NCBI GenBank assembly: GCA_965234475.1
Contig: OZ248397.1
Span: 1,054,001 to 1,118,000, forward strand
Source: Methylopumilus sp947499625
Lineage (GTDB): Bacteria; Pseudomonadota; Gammaproteobacteria; Burkholderiales; Methylophilaceae
Length of the DNA: 64,000 nucleotides
Direction of reading: 5' to 3'
Shown here: one piece after another, positions 17,175 through 25,498 of the stretch
How positions within the stretch are numbered: the first letter of the stretch is position 1
Layout: each line of letters begins with the position of its first letter
Notes under the pieces: model-generated
Databases searched by the model: none
What the model saw: the letters and a program-made list of their open reading frames with translations, nothing else
What the model was told of the DNA's origin: nothing
Translations under genes and position numbers: made by a program

Positions 17175-18074
17175 TTACTTTTTAATGTCTTGGCCTGTAA
17201 GTTTTTTAAAGGCTTCTAAATATTTTTGACTTGTTTTTCCAATAACATCTTCAGGTAATGAAGGCGGCGGCGGTGTTTTATTCCATCCGCTATTTTCTAG
17301 CCAGTCTCTAATAAATTGTTTATCAAAACTTGGCTGAGAGGCGCCTTCGCGATATTGATCTAGCGGCCAGAACCGAGAAGAGTCTGGCGTTAATATTTCA
17401 TCAATAAGCACTACATGATTTTCATCATCTAAACCAAATTCAAATTTGGTATCCGCAATAATAATGCCCTTTGTGAGAGCAAAAGTTGATGCTTCTTGAT
17501 ATAACTTAATACTGATTTCTTGAATGCGGAATGCGACTTCTTTTCCAACGCGAGCTTCACATTCCTCATATGAAATGTTTTCATCGTGCCTGCCAACTGC
17601 TTCTTTGCTAGAAGGAGTAAATAGAGGTCGACTTAATTTTGAAGACTCCCTTAAACCTTGTGGAAGTTTTAAGCCACATACTGATTGTGTTTTTTGATAA
17701 TCCTTCCAGCCACTACCTGATAAATAACCTCGGACAATTGCTTCAATAGGTAACGCCTTTAACTTGCGCGCCACAATGGCACGATTTTTTACTTGAATTA
17801 CTTCATTTTCGGCTACAACACTTTCCGGTGCAATTCCAGACAAATGATTTGCGACTACAAAGGAAAGTTTATTAAACCAAAAATCAGCCATTTGCGTAAG
17901 AACAAATCCCTTAAATGGAATAGGCTCGCTCATCACAACGTCAAACGCTGATAATCTATCTGTTGTAACAATCAATAGATGTTTATCATCAACCTCATAA
18001 ATATCTCTCACCTTGCCTTTATGAAGCAAAGGGAGGCTCTTAATTGATGTCGCTATTAATTGATTTTCGGCCAT
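17175..18074 (-). CDS. purC: Phosphoribosylaminoimidazole-succinocarboxamide synthase
   Basis: ATP-dependent ligase joining aspartate to CAIR in purine synthesis. The 299-residue protein is the longer, yeast-like type. Signatures are LLHKGKVRDIYEVDD at the N-terminus, EAIVRGYLSGSGWKDY, and the active-site region LIDEILTPDSSRFW. It starts directly against the pgk stop with no gap, so it is probably cotranscribed with pgk and gap, and it ends just before the shared terminator. Confidence 0.95.
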   Translation of the reverse strand: MAENQLIATSIKSLPLLHKGKVRDIYEVDDKHLLIVTTDRLSAFDVVMSEPIPFKGFVLTQMADFWFNKLSFVVANHLSGIAPESVVAENEVIQVKNRAIVARKLKALPIEAIVRGYLSGSGWKDYQKTQSVCGLKLPQGLRESSKLSRPLFTPSSKEAVGRHDENISYEECEARVGKEVAFRIQEISIKLYQEASTFALTKGIIIADTKFEFGLDDENHVVLIDEILTPDSSRFWPLDQYREGASQPSFDKQFIRDWLENSGWNKTPPPPSLPEDVIGKTSQKYLEAFKKLTGQDIKK

Positions 18075-19250
18075 TTAGAATCTTCTTTCTAAAATTTCAA
18101 TTGCAGGAAGTTTTTTGCCTTCTGCAAACTCTAGAAATGCGCCGCCTGCTGTTGAGATATACGAAATATCATTTGCAACGTTAAATTTTTCAATTGCTGC
18201 AATAGTGTCCCCGCCTCCTGCTAATGAAAATGCGGATGCGTCTGCAATTGCTCTCGTCATTGTTTCAGTGCCTTTTGCAAACTGATCAAATTCAAATACT
18301 CCGATGGGGCCATTCCAAATAATAGTTTTAGCATTGTGAATACATTTAACAATTTCATCCACCGAGTCTTTACCTAGATCAAAGATCATGTCATCTTTGC
18401 TAACATCTTTAATATTTTTTGTTGTCGGGCTTTCATTTACATTTAATTTCTTACCGCAAACTACATCTGAAATAATAGGCAATGATGCACCACGCTTAGA
18501 TAATTTATCTATAATTTTTTTTGCTGTAGGCACAAAATCTTCTTCATACATAGAACTACCTACTTCAAAACCCATCGCCTTGATAAAAGTATTTGCAATC
18601 CCACCACCAACAATAAGCTGATCGACTTTGTCAGACAATGTATCTAATATACTTAACTTAGATGAAACTTTGCTGCCACCAACAATAGCAATCATCGGTC
18701 TTGAAGGGTTCAATAACGCTTTTTCAAGGGCCTCTAGTTCAGCCAAAAATAAAATACCTGCACATGCAATATCTATGTGTTCAGCAATACCGTAAGTTGA
18801 TGCCTCTTTGCGATGGGCAGTTCCAAATGCATCCATGACAAAAATATCTGCGAGTGAAGCATATTTTTTTGCTAACACTTCTTCATTTCGCTTTTCGCCA
18901 ATATTAAATCTACAATTCTCTAAAACTATTAATTGGCCTGGAGCTATATCAAAGGGTGCAATAATCCAATCCGAAACAAGGCGCACAGGATAATCAAGAT
19001 GGGTTTTTAAGAACTCCACCACGGGCTTTAATGAATCATTCTCATTAAATTTTCCTTCTTCTGGCCTGCCAAGATGAGAGGTCACCATAACACTGGCTCC
19101 TTTTTGAAGTGCAAATGTAATACTCGGAATAGAAGCTAGAATTCTTTTAGGGGAAGTAATTTTGCCATCTTGAATAGGGACGTTCAAGTCAGAGCGAATA
19201 AAAACTCTTTTATCTTTAAGATTTAAATCAATTAATCTTTTGATATTCAT
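18075..19250 (-). CDS. pgk: Phosphoglycerate kinase
   Basis: Interconverts 1,3-bisphosphoglycerate and 3-phosphoglycerate with ATP. The 391-residue two-domain protein shows the substrate motif RSDLNVPIQDG, the basic-patch segment VTSHLGRPEEGKF, the hinge IVGGSKVSSKL and the nucleotide region WNGPIGVFEFDQFAKGT with AGGGDTIAAI. It lies 10 bases downstream of gap. In related methylotrophs pyk and fba commonly follow pgk; here purC follows at once. Confidence 0.96.
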   Translation of the reverse strand: MNIKRLIDLNLKDKRVFIRSDLNVPIQDGKITSPKRILASIPSITFALQKGASVMVTSHLGRPEEGKFNENDSLKPVVEFLKTHLDYPVRLVSDWIIAPFDIAPGQLIVLENCRFNIGEKRNEEVLAKKYASLADIFVMDAFGTAHRKEASTYGIAEHIDIACAGILFLAELEALEKALLNPSRPMIAIVGGSKVSSKLSILDTLSDKVDQLIVGGGIANTFIKAMGFEVGSSMYEEDFVPTAKKIIDKLSKRGASLPIISDVVCGKKLNVNESPTTKNIKDVSKDDMIFDLGKDSVDEIVKCIHNAKTIIWNGPIGVFEFDQFAKGTETMTRAIADASAFSLAGGGDTIAAIEKFNVANDISYISTAGGAFLEFAEGKKLPAIEILERRF

Positions 19251-19260
19251 TAATCAAATA

Positions 19261-20280
19261 TTATTTAGCTGCCATCATAGCTAAAGCTGTATCAATCATG
19301 CGGCAACTGAAGCCCCATTCATTGTCATACCAGCCAAAGACTTTTACGAGCAATCCGTCCTCGCTTACTTTAGTTAAATTCGCATCAAAATAAGAAGAAG
19401 CTTCTGTATGATTAAAATCGATTGAAACTAAAGGCTCATCATTGTAAATTAATATGTTCTTTAAACTGCCCTGATTAGCCGCTTCTTTCATGATGCGATT
19501 GATTTCTTCTTTTGAGGTTGCTTTCCTTGGTATAAATGTAAGATCAATTAATGAAACATTTTGCGTTGGTACTCTAATAGCAATTCCATCAAGCTTACCT
19601 TTAAGTTCAGGTATTACTAAGCCAATAGCTTCTGCTGCTCCTGTTTTAGTGGGTATCATAGAAGCAGTTGCTGAGCGCGCTCTTCTTGAGTCTTTATGAT
19701 AATGATCATTCAAATATTGATCATTTGTATATGAATGAATAGTTGTCATTAGGCCACTTACAATACCTAATTTATCATGCAAGGGTTTAACAATAGGAGC
19801 TAATCCATTTGTTGTGCACGAAGCATTTGAAATTACCTTATCTGAAGATTTTAAAATATGATGATTAACCCCATAAACTATTGTTGCATCAACATCTTCG
19901 CCTCCAGGTGCTGAAATAATGACTTTTTTTGCGCCTTGTTTAATGTGTATCATTGACAGCTCTTTGCTTGTAAAGGCGCCTGTGCATTCCATCACTACAT
20001 CCACATTTAAGTCTCTCCATGGTAATTCTTCTGGATTTCTGGTGCTATAAAATTTAATAGCGTCGTCATTCACAATAATTTCGTGATCGTTCGTTTTAAT
20101 ATCTGCGTTAAATCTTCCGTGCGCACTATCATATTTAAGTAAATGAGCATTAGAAACTGAATCGCCACGACTTGAATTAATAGCAACAACTTTAATATCT
20201 TGACGATTTGTTTCATAAATCGCTCTTAATATTAAACGGCCAATTCTTCCAAATCCTGAGATTGCTAACTTAACTGCCAT
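19261..20280 (-). CDS. gap: Glyceraldehyde-3-phosphate dehydrogenase, predicted NADP-preferring
   Basis: Catalyses the reversible oxidation and phosphorylation of glyceraldehyde 3-phosphate. The nucleotide fold opens with ISGFGRIGR; the active cysteine is Cys155 in SNASCTTNG, and the phosphate region is SYTNDQ with RRARSATASMIPTKTGAA. At the end of the second beta strand it reads VAINSSRGD: Ser36 stands where NAD-specific enzymes have Asp. Loss of this Asp is typical of NADP-using GapB-type enzymes such as B. subtilis GapB, so NADP preference and a biosynthetic direction are inferred. The gene is preceded by a perfect palindrome terminator separating it from tkt, so it may have its own transcript. 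Confidence 0.93.
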   Translation of the reverse strand: MAVKLAISGFGRIGRLILRAIYETNRQDIKVVAINSSRGDSVSNAHLLKYDSAHGRFNADIKTNDHEIIVNDDAIKFYSTRNPEELPWRDLNVDVVMECTGAFTSKELSMIHIKQGAKKVIISAPGGEDVDATIVYGVNHHILKSSDKVISNASCTTNGLAPIVKPLHDKLGIVSGLMTTIHSYTNDQYLNDHYHKDSRRARSATASMIPTKTGAAEAIGLVIPELKGKLDGIAIRVPTQNVSLIDLTFIPRKATSKEEINRIMKEAANQGSLKNILIYNDEPLVSIDFNHTEASSYFDANLTKVSEDGLLVKVFGWYDNEWGFSCRMIDTALAMMAAK

Positions 20281-20293
20281 AAAGATTTCCTCG

Positions 20294-20331
20294 GTAAAAA
20301 ATAAGGCATCTCAAATTTGAGATGCCTTATT
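20294..20331 (-). terminator. Perfect 32-bp palindrome and T-tract between tkt and gap
   Basis: 20300-20331 is a perfect palindrome with 16-base half-sites (AATAAGGCATCTCAAA and its complement). Read on the minus strand it forms a 13-bp stem with an AAATTT loop followed by a TTATTTTTTA tract, so it should terminate or attenuate transcription after tkt, 14-20 bases before the gap start. The ribosome site GAGGAAA of gap lies directly behind it. Confidence 0.85.
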
Positions 20332-20349
20332 CAACTTACTCAATAATAA

Positions 20350-22341
20350 TTACAGAATTGATTTAACAGTTGAAACGACATTTTCTACTGTAAATCCAAA
20401 GTGTTTAAATAATGCGCCACCAGGTGCTGACTCGCCAAATGTGTCAATACCCACAGCTGCACCGTCTAGACCAATATATTTTCTCCAGAAATCGGTAATA
20501 CCGGCTTCAATCGATACACGTTTAACACCTTTAGTTAATACGCTATCTTTGTATGCCTGATCTTGACGGTCAAATACATTTGTTGATGGCATAGAAACAA
20601 TACGCGCTTTAATATTTTGCTCTTTTAATGCAACTTGTGACTTCAATGCAAGATCCACTTCTGAGCCAGTTGCTATCAGAATGACATCCGCCTTGCCGCC
20701 TTCCGCTTCTGCTAATACATAAGCACCCTTGCGAATTAAATCAATTTGCGTATCAGTTCTTTTTGTAAATGAAGTATTTTGTCGGCTTAACACTAAGCTT
20801 GTTGGATTGTGGATACTTTCAACAGCCACTACCCATGCTACTGCTGTTTCAGTCGAGTCTGCTGGTCTCCATACATCCATTCTAGGAATGTAACGAAGGC
20901 CTGATGTATTTTCGATCGGCTGATGTGTTGGGCCGTCTTCGCCTTGACCAATTGAGTCATGCGTTAAAACATAGATTACCCTTTGTTTCATAAGTGCTGC
21001 CATTCTCATACCGTTCTTCATATAATCTGTGAATATATGGAAAGTGCCGCCGAATGGAAGCAGACCACCATGAAGTGCCATACCATTCATAATAGCTGCC
21101 ATACCAAATTCACGAACACCGTATGAAATATAATTACCTGGTGTCTTGCCGCTTACGTGCTGGAACGATGAGCAGCTTGTTAAGTTAGATCCTGTTAAGT
21201 CTGCTGAACCACCTACAAACTCTGGCAATATTGGCGCAAGAGCTGCAATAGCGTTTTGTGAAGCTTTACGTGTCGCTAATACTTCAGCTTTTTCATTTAC
21301 TGATTTAATCATGGCATCAGTGGACGCTTTCCAATTTTTTGGAAGGTCGCCCTTCATGCGACGTTTAAATTCATCGGCTAAATCTGGGAATTCTTTTTCA
21401 TAGGCTGCAAATTTATCGTTCCATGCTGCTTCAGCTTTAGCACCTTTATCTTTAGCGCTCCATCCTAAATATACATCTTCAGGAATTACAAAAGGATCGT
21501 GCTTCCATCCAATAGCTTCTCTTGTAGCAGCGACTTCAGCTTCACCTAAAGCTGATCCATGACAATCGTGTGATCCAGATTTGTTAGGTGAACCTTTGCC
21601 GATAATGGTTTTACAACAAATTAATGATGGCTTGTCTGTGATTTTCTTGGCTGCTTCAACTGCTTTATTGATAGCTTCAACATCATGACCATCTACATTT
21701 GGAATTACATGCCAACCATAAGATTCAAAACGTTTAGCTGTGTCGTCTGTATACCAACCTTCGATGTGACCATCGATAGAAATGCCATTGTCATCCCAGA
21801 ATGCAATTAAATTTCCAAGGCCCCATGTACCTGCAAGGGCAGAAGCTTCATGAGAAACGCCTTCCATCATGCAACCATCACCTAAAAATACATATGTGTG
21901 GTGATCTACAATTTTATGATTAGGTTTATTAAATTGATTAGCTAGTAATTTTTCTGCCATTGCAAAACCTACTGCATTACTTATGCCCTGACCTAAAGGT
22001 CCTGTGGTCGTTTCTACGCCTGGTGCATAACCATATTCGGGGTGGCCTGCGCATTTAGAATGGAGCTGACGGAATGTTTTGATTTCGTCCATCGGCAAGT
22101 CGTAACCTGTGAGATGAAGCAATGAATAAATTAACATCGATCCATGGCCGTTCGAGAGAATAAAACGATCACGATTAGCCCAGTTTGGATTAGAAGGGTT
22201 ATGTTGTAAATGATGATTCCATAAAACTTCAGCAATTTCAGCCATGCCCATAGGTGCACCTGGGTGTCCTGAGTTTGCTTTTTGAACTGCATCCATTGAT
22301 AACGCACGAATCGCGTTAGCTAAATCTTGACGTGTTGCCAT
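20350..22341 (-). CDS. tkt: Transketolase
   Basis: Thiamine diphosphate enzyme that transfers two-carbon units; in a ribulose-monophosphate methylotroph it regenerates the formaldehyde acceptor. The 663 residues contain the TPP motif FLGDGCMMEGVSHEAS, the N-terminal GHPGAPMGMAEIAEVLW and RFILSNGHGSMLIYSL segments, the central pyrimidine domain with GLLPFGGTFHIFTDYM and HDSIGQGEDGPTHQPIE, and a C-terminal domain. Length is as in E. coli TktA (663). A strong GGGAGG ribosome site precedes the start. The tkt-gap-pgk order is normal for betaproteobacteria. Confidence 0.97.
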   Translation of the reverse strand: MATRQDLANAIRALSMDAVQKANSGHPGAPMGMAEIAEVLWNHHLQHNPSNPNWANRDRFILSNGHGSMLIYSLLHLTGYDLPMDEIKTFRQLHSKCAGHPEYGYAPGVETTTGPLGQGISNAVGFAMAEKLLANQFNKPNHKIVDHHTYVFLGDGCMMEGVSHEASALAGTWGLGNLIAFWDDNGISIDGHIEGWYTDDTAKRFESYGWHVIPNVDGHDVEAINKAVEAAKKITDKPSLICCKTIIGKGSPNKSGSHDCHGSALGEAEVAATREAIGWKHDPFVIPEDVYLGWSAKDKGAKAEAAWNDKFAAYEKEFPDLADEFKRRMKGDLPKNWKASTDAMIKSVNEKAEVLATRKASQNAIAALAPILPEFVGGSADLTGSNLTSCSSFQHVSGKTPGNYISYGVREFGMAAIMNGMALHGGLLPFGGTFHIFTDYMKNGMRMAALMKQRVIYVLTHDSIGQGEDGPTHQPIENTSGLRYIPRMDVWRPADSTETAVAWVVAVESIHNPTSLVLSRQNTSFTKRTDTQIDLIRKGAYVLAEAEGGKADVILIATGSEVDLALKSQVALKEQNIKARIVSMPSTNVFDRQDQAYKDSVLTKGVKRVSIEAGITDFWRKYIGLDGAAVGIDTFGESAPGGALFKHFGFTVENVVSTVKSIL

Positions 22342-22367
22342 TATTGCCTCCCGAAATTGACAGCCTT

Positions 22368-22390
22368 ACAAATATTTTTTAAATATTTGT
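22368..22390. repeat. Perfect inverted repeat in the tkt leader
   Basis: ACAAATATTT and its exact complement AAATATTTGT flank a three-T spacer, 26 bases upstream of the tkt ATG on the minus strand. It is not followed by a T tract in that direction, so it is not a simple terminator. It could be a repressor/activator operator or a leader hairpin. Confidence 0.6.
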
Positions 22391-22509
22391 GTACTAAATG
22401 TAAAGTTAAAAAATTGATGTTATTTTTACCTAAATTATTGCTTAAATACCCCTTTTCAGCAAGGTGAATAGGGTCTTTTTGCCCCTTGATTATTTGAGCT
22501 AAATCCTTT

Positions 22510-23064
22510 TCATTCTCGCCATTTGATTGAGCAACCTATACTCGACTTTTGATCGACGGGGCCCTTCTGAGTCTTAGCAACAAGAAGCATTGCCTCATAT
22601 AAATCTCGCGTATTATTAGGTGGCGGCTCTCCTCGACCTGTTGCATCGAAGCGACCACGATATTGCAGCTCTAAATTACGATTAAAGCCAAAAAAATCAG
22701 GCGTGCAAATAGCATTATAGAAGCGTGCAGTTTCTTGACTGTCATCAATGACGTAAGGAAAAGGAAAGTTAAATTGATGCGCAATGAGCTTCATGTTCTC
22801 AAATGAATCCTCAGGATAATTCTCGGGGTCATTACTTTGAATGGCAACTGTTTCAATACCGAGATCTTTTAGTACCCGAACATCACTTACAAGCCTTGGT
22901 AAAATTGCTTTCACGTAAGGACAGTGATTACATATAAACATGACAAGCAAACCATTAGCCCCTTTTGATTTTTCTAGATTCCAAAAGTTATCGTCGACCC
23001 CCTGTAAATTAAAATCGATCGCTTTCCAACCAAAATCGCAAAGTGGAGTATTTAAACTAACCAT
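22510..23064 (-). CDS. Thioredoxin-fold redoxin (AhpC/TSA-like)
   Basis: A 184-residue thioredoxin-like protein without signal peptide. It carries CNHCPYVKAI in the position of the thioredoxin active site, and further family segments AIQSNDPENYPEDSFENM, FPYVIDDSQETARFY, AICTPDFFGFN and the C-terminal PVDQKSSIGCSIKW. This matches the large group annotated as 'thioredoxin family protein' with a resolving cysteine in CTPDF. The actual substrate is unknown; a peroxide or disulfide reductase role is likely. It stands alone, divergent from rsmE across 43 bases. Confidence 0.82.
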   Translation of the reverse strand: MVSLNTPLCDFGWKAIDFNLQGVDDNFWNLEKSKGANGLLVMFICNHCPYVKAILPRLVSDVRVLKDLGIETVAIQSNDPENYPEDSFENMKLIAHQFNFPFPYVIDDSQETARFYNAICTPDFFGFNRNLELQYRGRFDATGRGEPPPNNTRDLYEAMLLVAKTQKGPVDQKSSIGCSIKWRE

Positions 23065-23107
23065 GTTTTATGCCTTAATATAGCTTACTTATTTAATAGA
23101 ATTGACT

Positions 23108-23848
23108 ATGGAAGAAAATCGATTTTACCACCCTGAAAACCTAGAACTCAAACATGTCGTTGAGTTAGGCACACAGACACATATTCACGCTACAAAAGTT
23201 TTAAGGTTAAAGGTAGGTGATCAATTTGCGCTCTTCAATGGCGATGGTTTTGATTACGTCGCAAGAGTAATCGAATTATCCAAACATAATACTTCTGTTG
23301 AGATTGTCGATAGGTATGAGGTGAATCATGAGTCACCCTTAAAAATTACCCTCGCGCAAGGTCTTGCAGCTGGAGACAAAATGGACTGGATTATTCAAAA
23401 AGCGGTTGAGCTCGGTATCCAATCCATACAGCCTCTATTGACTGAACGATCGATTGTTAAGCTAGATCGTGAAAGAGCAGATAAAAAACTTGAGCACTGG
23501 AGAACCGTTGCTATTTCAGCCTGCGAACAAACTGAGCGAAGTATCATTCCAGATATTTCAAGTCCGGTTCATTTAACCCAATGGCTTAGTAATCAGAACC
23601 CAATAACTGACAGTTTGAAATTAATCCTTACGCCAGCGAAAGCTCAAAATATAAATCATTTAGAAAAGCCTTCTTCTCCTGTTATTTTTATGGTGGGGCC
23701 TGAAGGCGGTTTTTCAGAAAAAGAAATGAATTTGGCTTTAAGTAGTACCTTTATTCCAGTAAATTTTGGCAAGAGAGTTCTAAGAACGGAAACAGCCTCG
23801 ATCGTAGCGCTCTCTATTATGCAAAATTTATGGGGTGATTTTGCATAA
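23108..23848 (+). CDS. rsmE: 16S rRNA (uracil1498-N3)-methyltransferase
   Basis: SPOUT-class enzyme that methylates U1498 of 16S rRNA. Signatures are RFYHPENLELKH at the N-terminal PUA-like domain, AAGDKMDWIIQKAVELGI, EQTERSIIPDI, MVGPEGGFSEKEM and the knot motif NFGKRVLRTETASIVAL. I start at ATG 23108; an in-frame TTG at 23102 would add two residues. Length is 246 residues against 243 in E. coli. Confidence 0.94.
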   Translation: MEENRFYHPENLELKHVVELGTQTHIHATKVLRLKVGDQFALFNGDGFDYVARVIELSKHNTSVEIVDRYEVNHESPLKITLAQGLAAGDKMDWIIQKAVELGIQSIQPLLTERSIVKLDRERADKKLEHWRTVAISACEQTERSIIPDISSPVHLTQWLSNQNPITDSLKLILTPAKAQNINHLEKPSSPVIFMVGPEGGFSEKEMNLALSSTFIPVNFGKRVLRTETASIVALSIMQNLWGDFA

Positions 23849-23860
23849 AACGCAAAAATT

Positions 23861-23891
23861 TTGGTATTTTTATAAAAAATTACTGTAAAAT
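23861..23891 (+). promoter_or_regulatory. Candidate promoter and operator of the HTH-argA gene
   Basis: TTGGTA (23861-23866) and TAAAAT (23886-23891) with a 19-base spacer form a possible promoter 27 bases upstream of the start. The spacer holds an imperfect AT-rich palindrome at 23864-23883 (GTATTTTTAT / AAAAAATTAC, 8 of 10 positions paired), placed where a repressor would block RNA polymerase. AT-richness lowers its significance. Confidence 0.35.
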
Positions 23892-23917
23892 ATGCATTTT
23901 AAACAAATTATTAACTT

Positions 23918-25471
23918 ATGTCTCTTGGCGAAGCAATTAGAAAAAGAAGGAAGTCTTTAGGGTTAACCCTACAGACCTTAGCAAAAAAAATTGCAAGCGA
24001 CCCTGGTAATCTTTCTAGAATGGAAAGGGGCGCTCAAAATATCGGTGAAGCACAATTATTAAAAATTTGTGAGGTGCTAAATTGCGCACCCTCAAGTCTT
24101 TTTCAAAATAAAGCACCTACAAATCTCATTCAAAAACAGGACAGCCAAACATTTGCAAGATGGTTTAGATTAGCAGCCCCGTATATCAATACTTTTAGTA
24201 ATAAAACATTTGTCATCGCTTTCGGCGGGGAGCTTCTTAATGAAGATCAATTTACAGCACTCTCTCATGACATTAATTTATTAACCTGCTTAAATGTCAA
24301 AATTATCCTAGTTCATGGTGCAAGACCCCAAATCGATCAAAAACTTAAAGAGAAAAAAATTTCAACTCAACTTGTAAGGAATGTTCGAGTCACTCACGAT
24401 TTAGGTATGGAAGCAGTAAAAGAAGCTAATGGCCTCATTAAGATTAATATTGAATCAACACTTTCCTCAAGTCTTTTAAACTCGCCCATGGCGGGTAGTG
24501 ATATTAAAGTCTCTAGCGGAAATTTTATTACTGCAAAACCTTTGGGCGTAATCGATGGTATCGATATGCAACATACAGGAGAAGTAAGAAAAATTGACAG
24601 CGCTGCCATAAAGAAAAAATTAGATAATAAAGAATTGGTAGTGATCTCACCCATCGGCTATTCACCTTCAGGCGAAGTATTTAATCTCACCATGGAAGAC
24701 GTGGCGCTCAAAACCTCTATCGCTTTAGAAGCGGACAAACTTATTCTTCTGATAGATTCCGATGGTATCTTTAATCTAAGAAATGAACTTCTACATGAGA
24801 TGACGTTAGAAAAGGCAATTAATCTTTATAAAAGTATTGCAAAAAATAACCCAAAAAAAAATGAGCTCATTAACATTAACTCCAATGAGTTAGATCTTCT
24901 GGAAATTGCTATTAAAGCTTCCGAAGCAGGTATAAATAAAATTCATCTCATTAATAGACATATCGATGGTGCGATTCTACAAGAATTATTTACGGATGAA
25001 GGTGTAGGAACAGTTATTACCGAAAAAGCCCTCGACGCTATCAGGTCCGCTTCGCATAACGACGTCAAAGGAATTCATAAACTGATCAACCCACTGGAGG
25101 CTGGTGGGTATCTTATCAAAAGAGGTAAGGAAAGAATTGATCATGAGATTGAAAATTTCTTCGTGATCGAGCATGACAATAAAATTGTCGGTTGTGCAGC
25201 TTTATACCCTTATAACGATTATGTTGAATTTGCATGTTTTGCTATTAACAAAAATTATCAGTCTAAAGGCTTTGGCTCAAAACTCTATAGTTATTGTGAA
25301 GAAATTGCACAAGAGAAAAATTATAAATATCTCTTTGCCTTAACTACAAGAACTGAGCATTGGTTCATTGAGAAGGGATTTAAAGAAGAGAATATTCAAA
25401 AGCTTCCTAAAAAAAGATTAGAGTCTTATTTGCCACAAAGAAATTCAAAATTGTTTATTAAAAAGCTTTAA
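23918..25471 (+). CDS. argA: N-acetylglutamate synthase ArgA with N-terminal XRE helix-turn-helix domain
   Basis: First enzyme of arginine synthesis, acetylating glutamate from acetyl-CoA. Residues about 80-370 are an amino-acid-kinase domain very like E. coli ArgA (APYINTFSNKTFVIAFGGELL, LVHGARPQID, KVSSGNFITAKPLGVIDG, ISPIGYSPSGEVFNLTMED). Residues about 375-517 are the GNAT domain (INPLEAGGYLIKRG, VGCAALYPY, acetyl-CoA loop QSKGFGSKLY, ALTTRTEHWFIEKGF). Unusually, residues 1-65 form a complete XRE/HTH_3 domain (EAIRKRRKSLGLTLQTLAKK, GNLSRMERG, LLKICEVLN) in the same frame; E. coli ArgA is 443 residues and begins at the equivalent of about residue 75. No ATG lies between Met35 and the kinase domain, so a separate argA start is unlikely. 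argB follows 27 bases later. Confidence 0.93.
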   Translation: MSLGEAIRKRRKSLGLTLQTLAKKIASDPGNLSRMERGAQNIGEAQLLKICEVLNCAPSSLFQNKAPTNLIQKQDSQTFARWFRLAAPYINTFSNKTFVIAFGGELLNEDQFTALSHDINLLTCLNVKIILVHGARPQIDQKLKEKKISTQLVRNVRVTHDLGMEAVKEANGLIKINIESTLSSSLLNSPMAGSDIKVSSGNFITAKPLGVIDGIDMQHTGEVRKIDSAAIKKKLDNKELVVISPIGYSPSGEVFNLTMEDVALKTSIALEADKLILLIDSDGIFNLRNELLHEMTLEKAINLYKSIAKNNPKKNELININSNELDLLEIAIKASEAGINKIHLINRHIDGAILQELFTDEGVGTVITEKALDAIRSASHNDVKGIHKLINPLEAGGYLIKRGKERIDHEIENFFVIEHDNKIVGCAALYPYNDYVEFACFAINKNYQSKGFGSKLYSYCEEIAQEKNYKYLFALTTRTEHWFIEKGFKEENIQKLPKKRLESYLPQRNSKLFIKKL

Positions 25472-25498
25472 AATCTTAAAAAAACTATAGGTATAAAA

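Noticed and set aside
22440..22500. Possible terminator after the thioredoxin-like gene (ACCCT ... AGGGGT)
   Set aside because: Arms are short, the loop is about 17 bases and no T tract follows on the minus strand.
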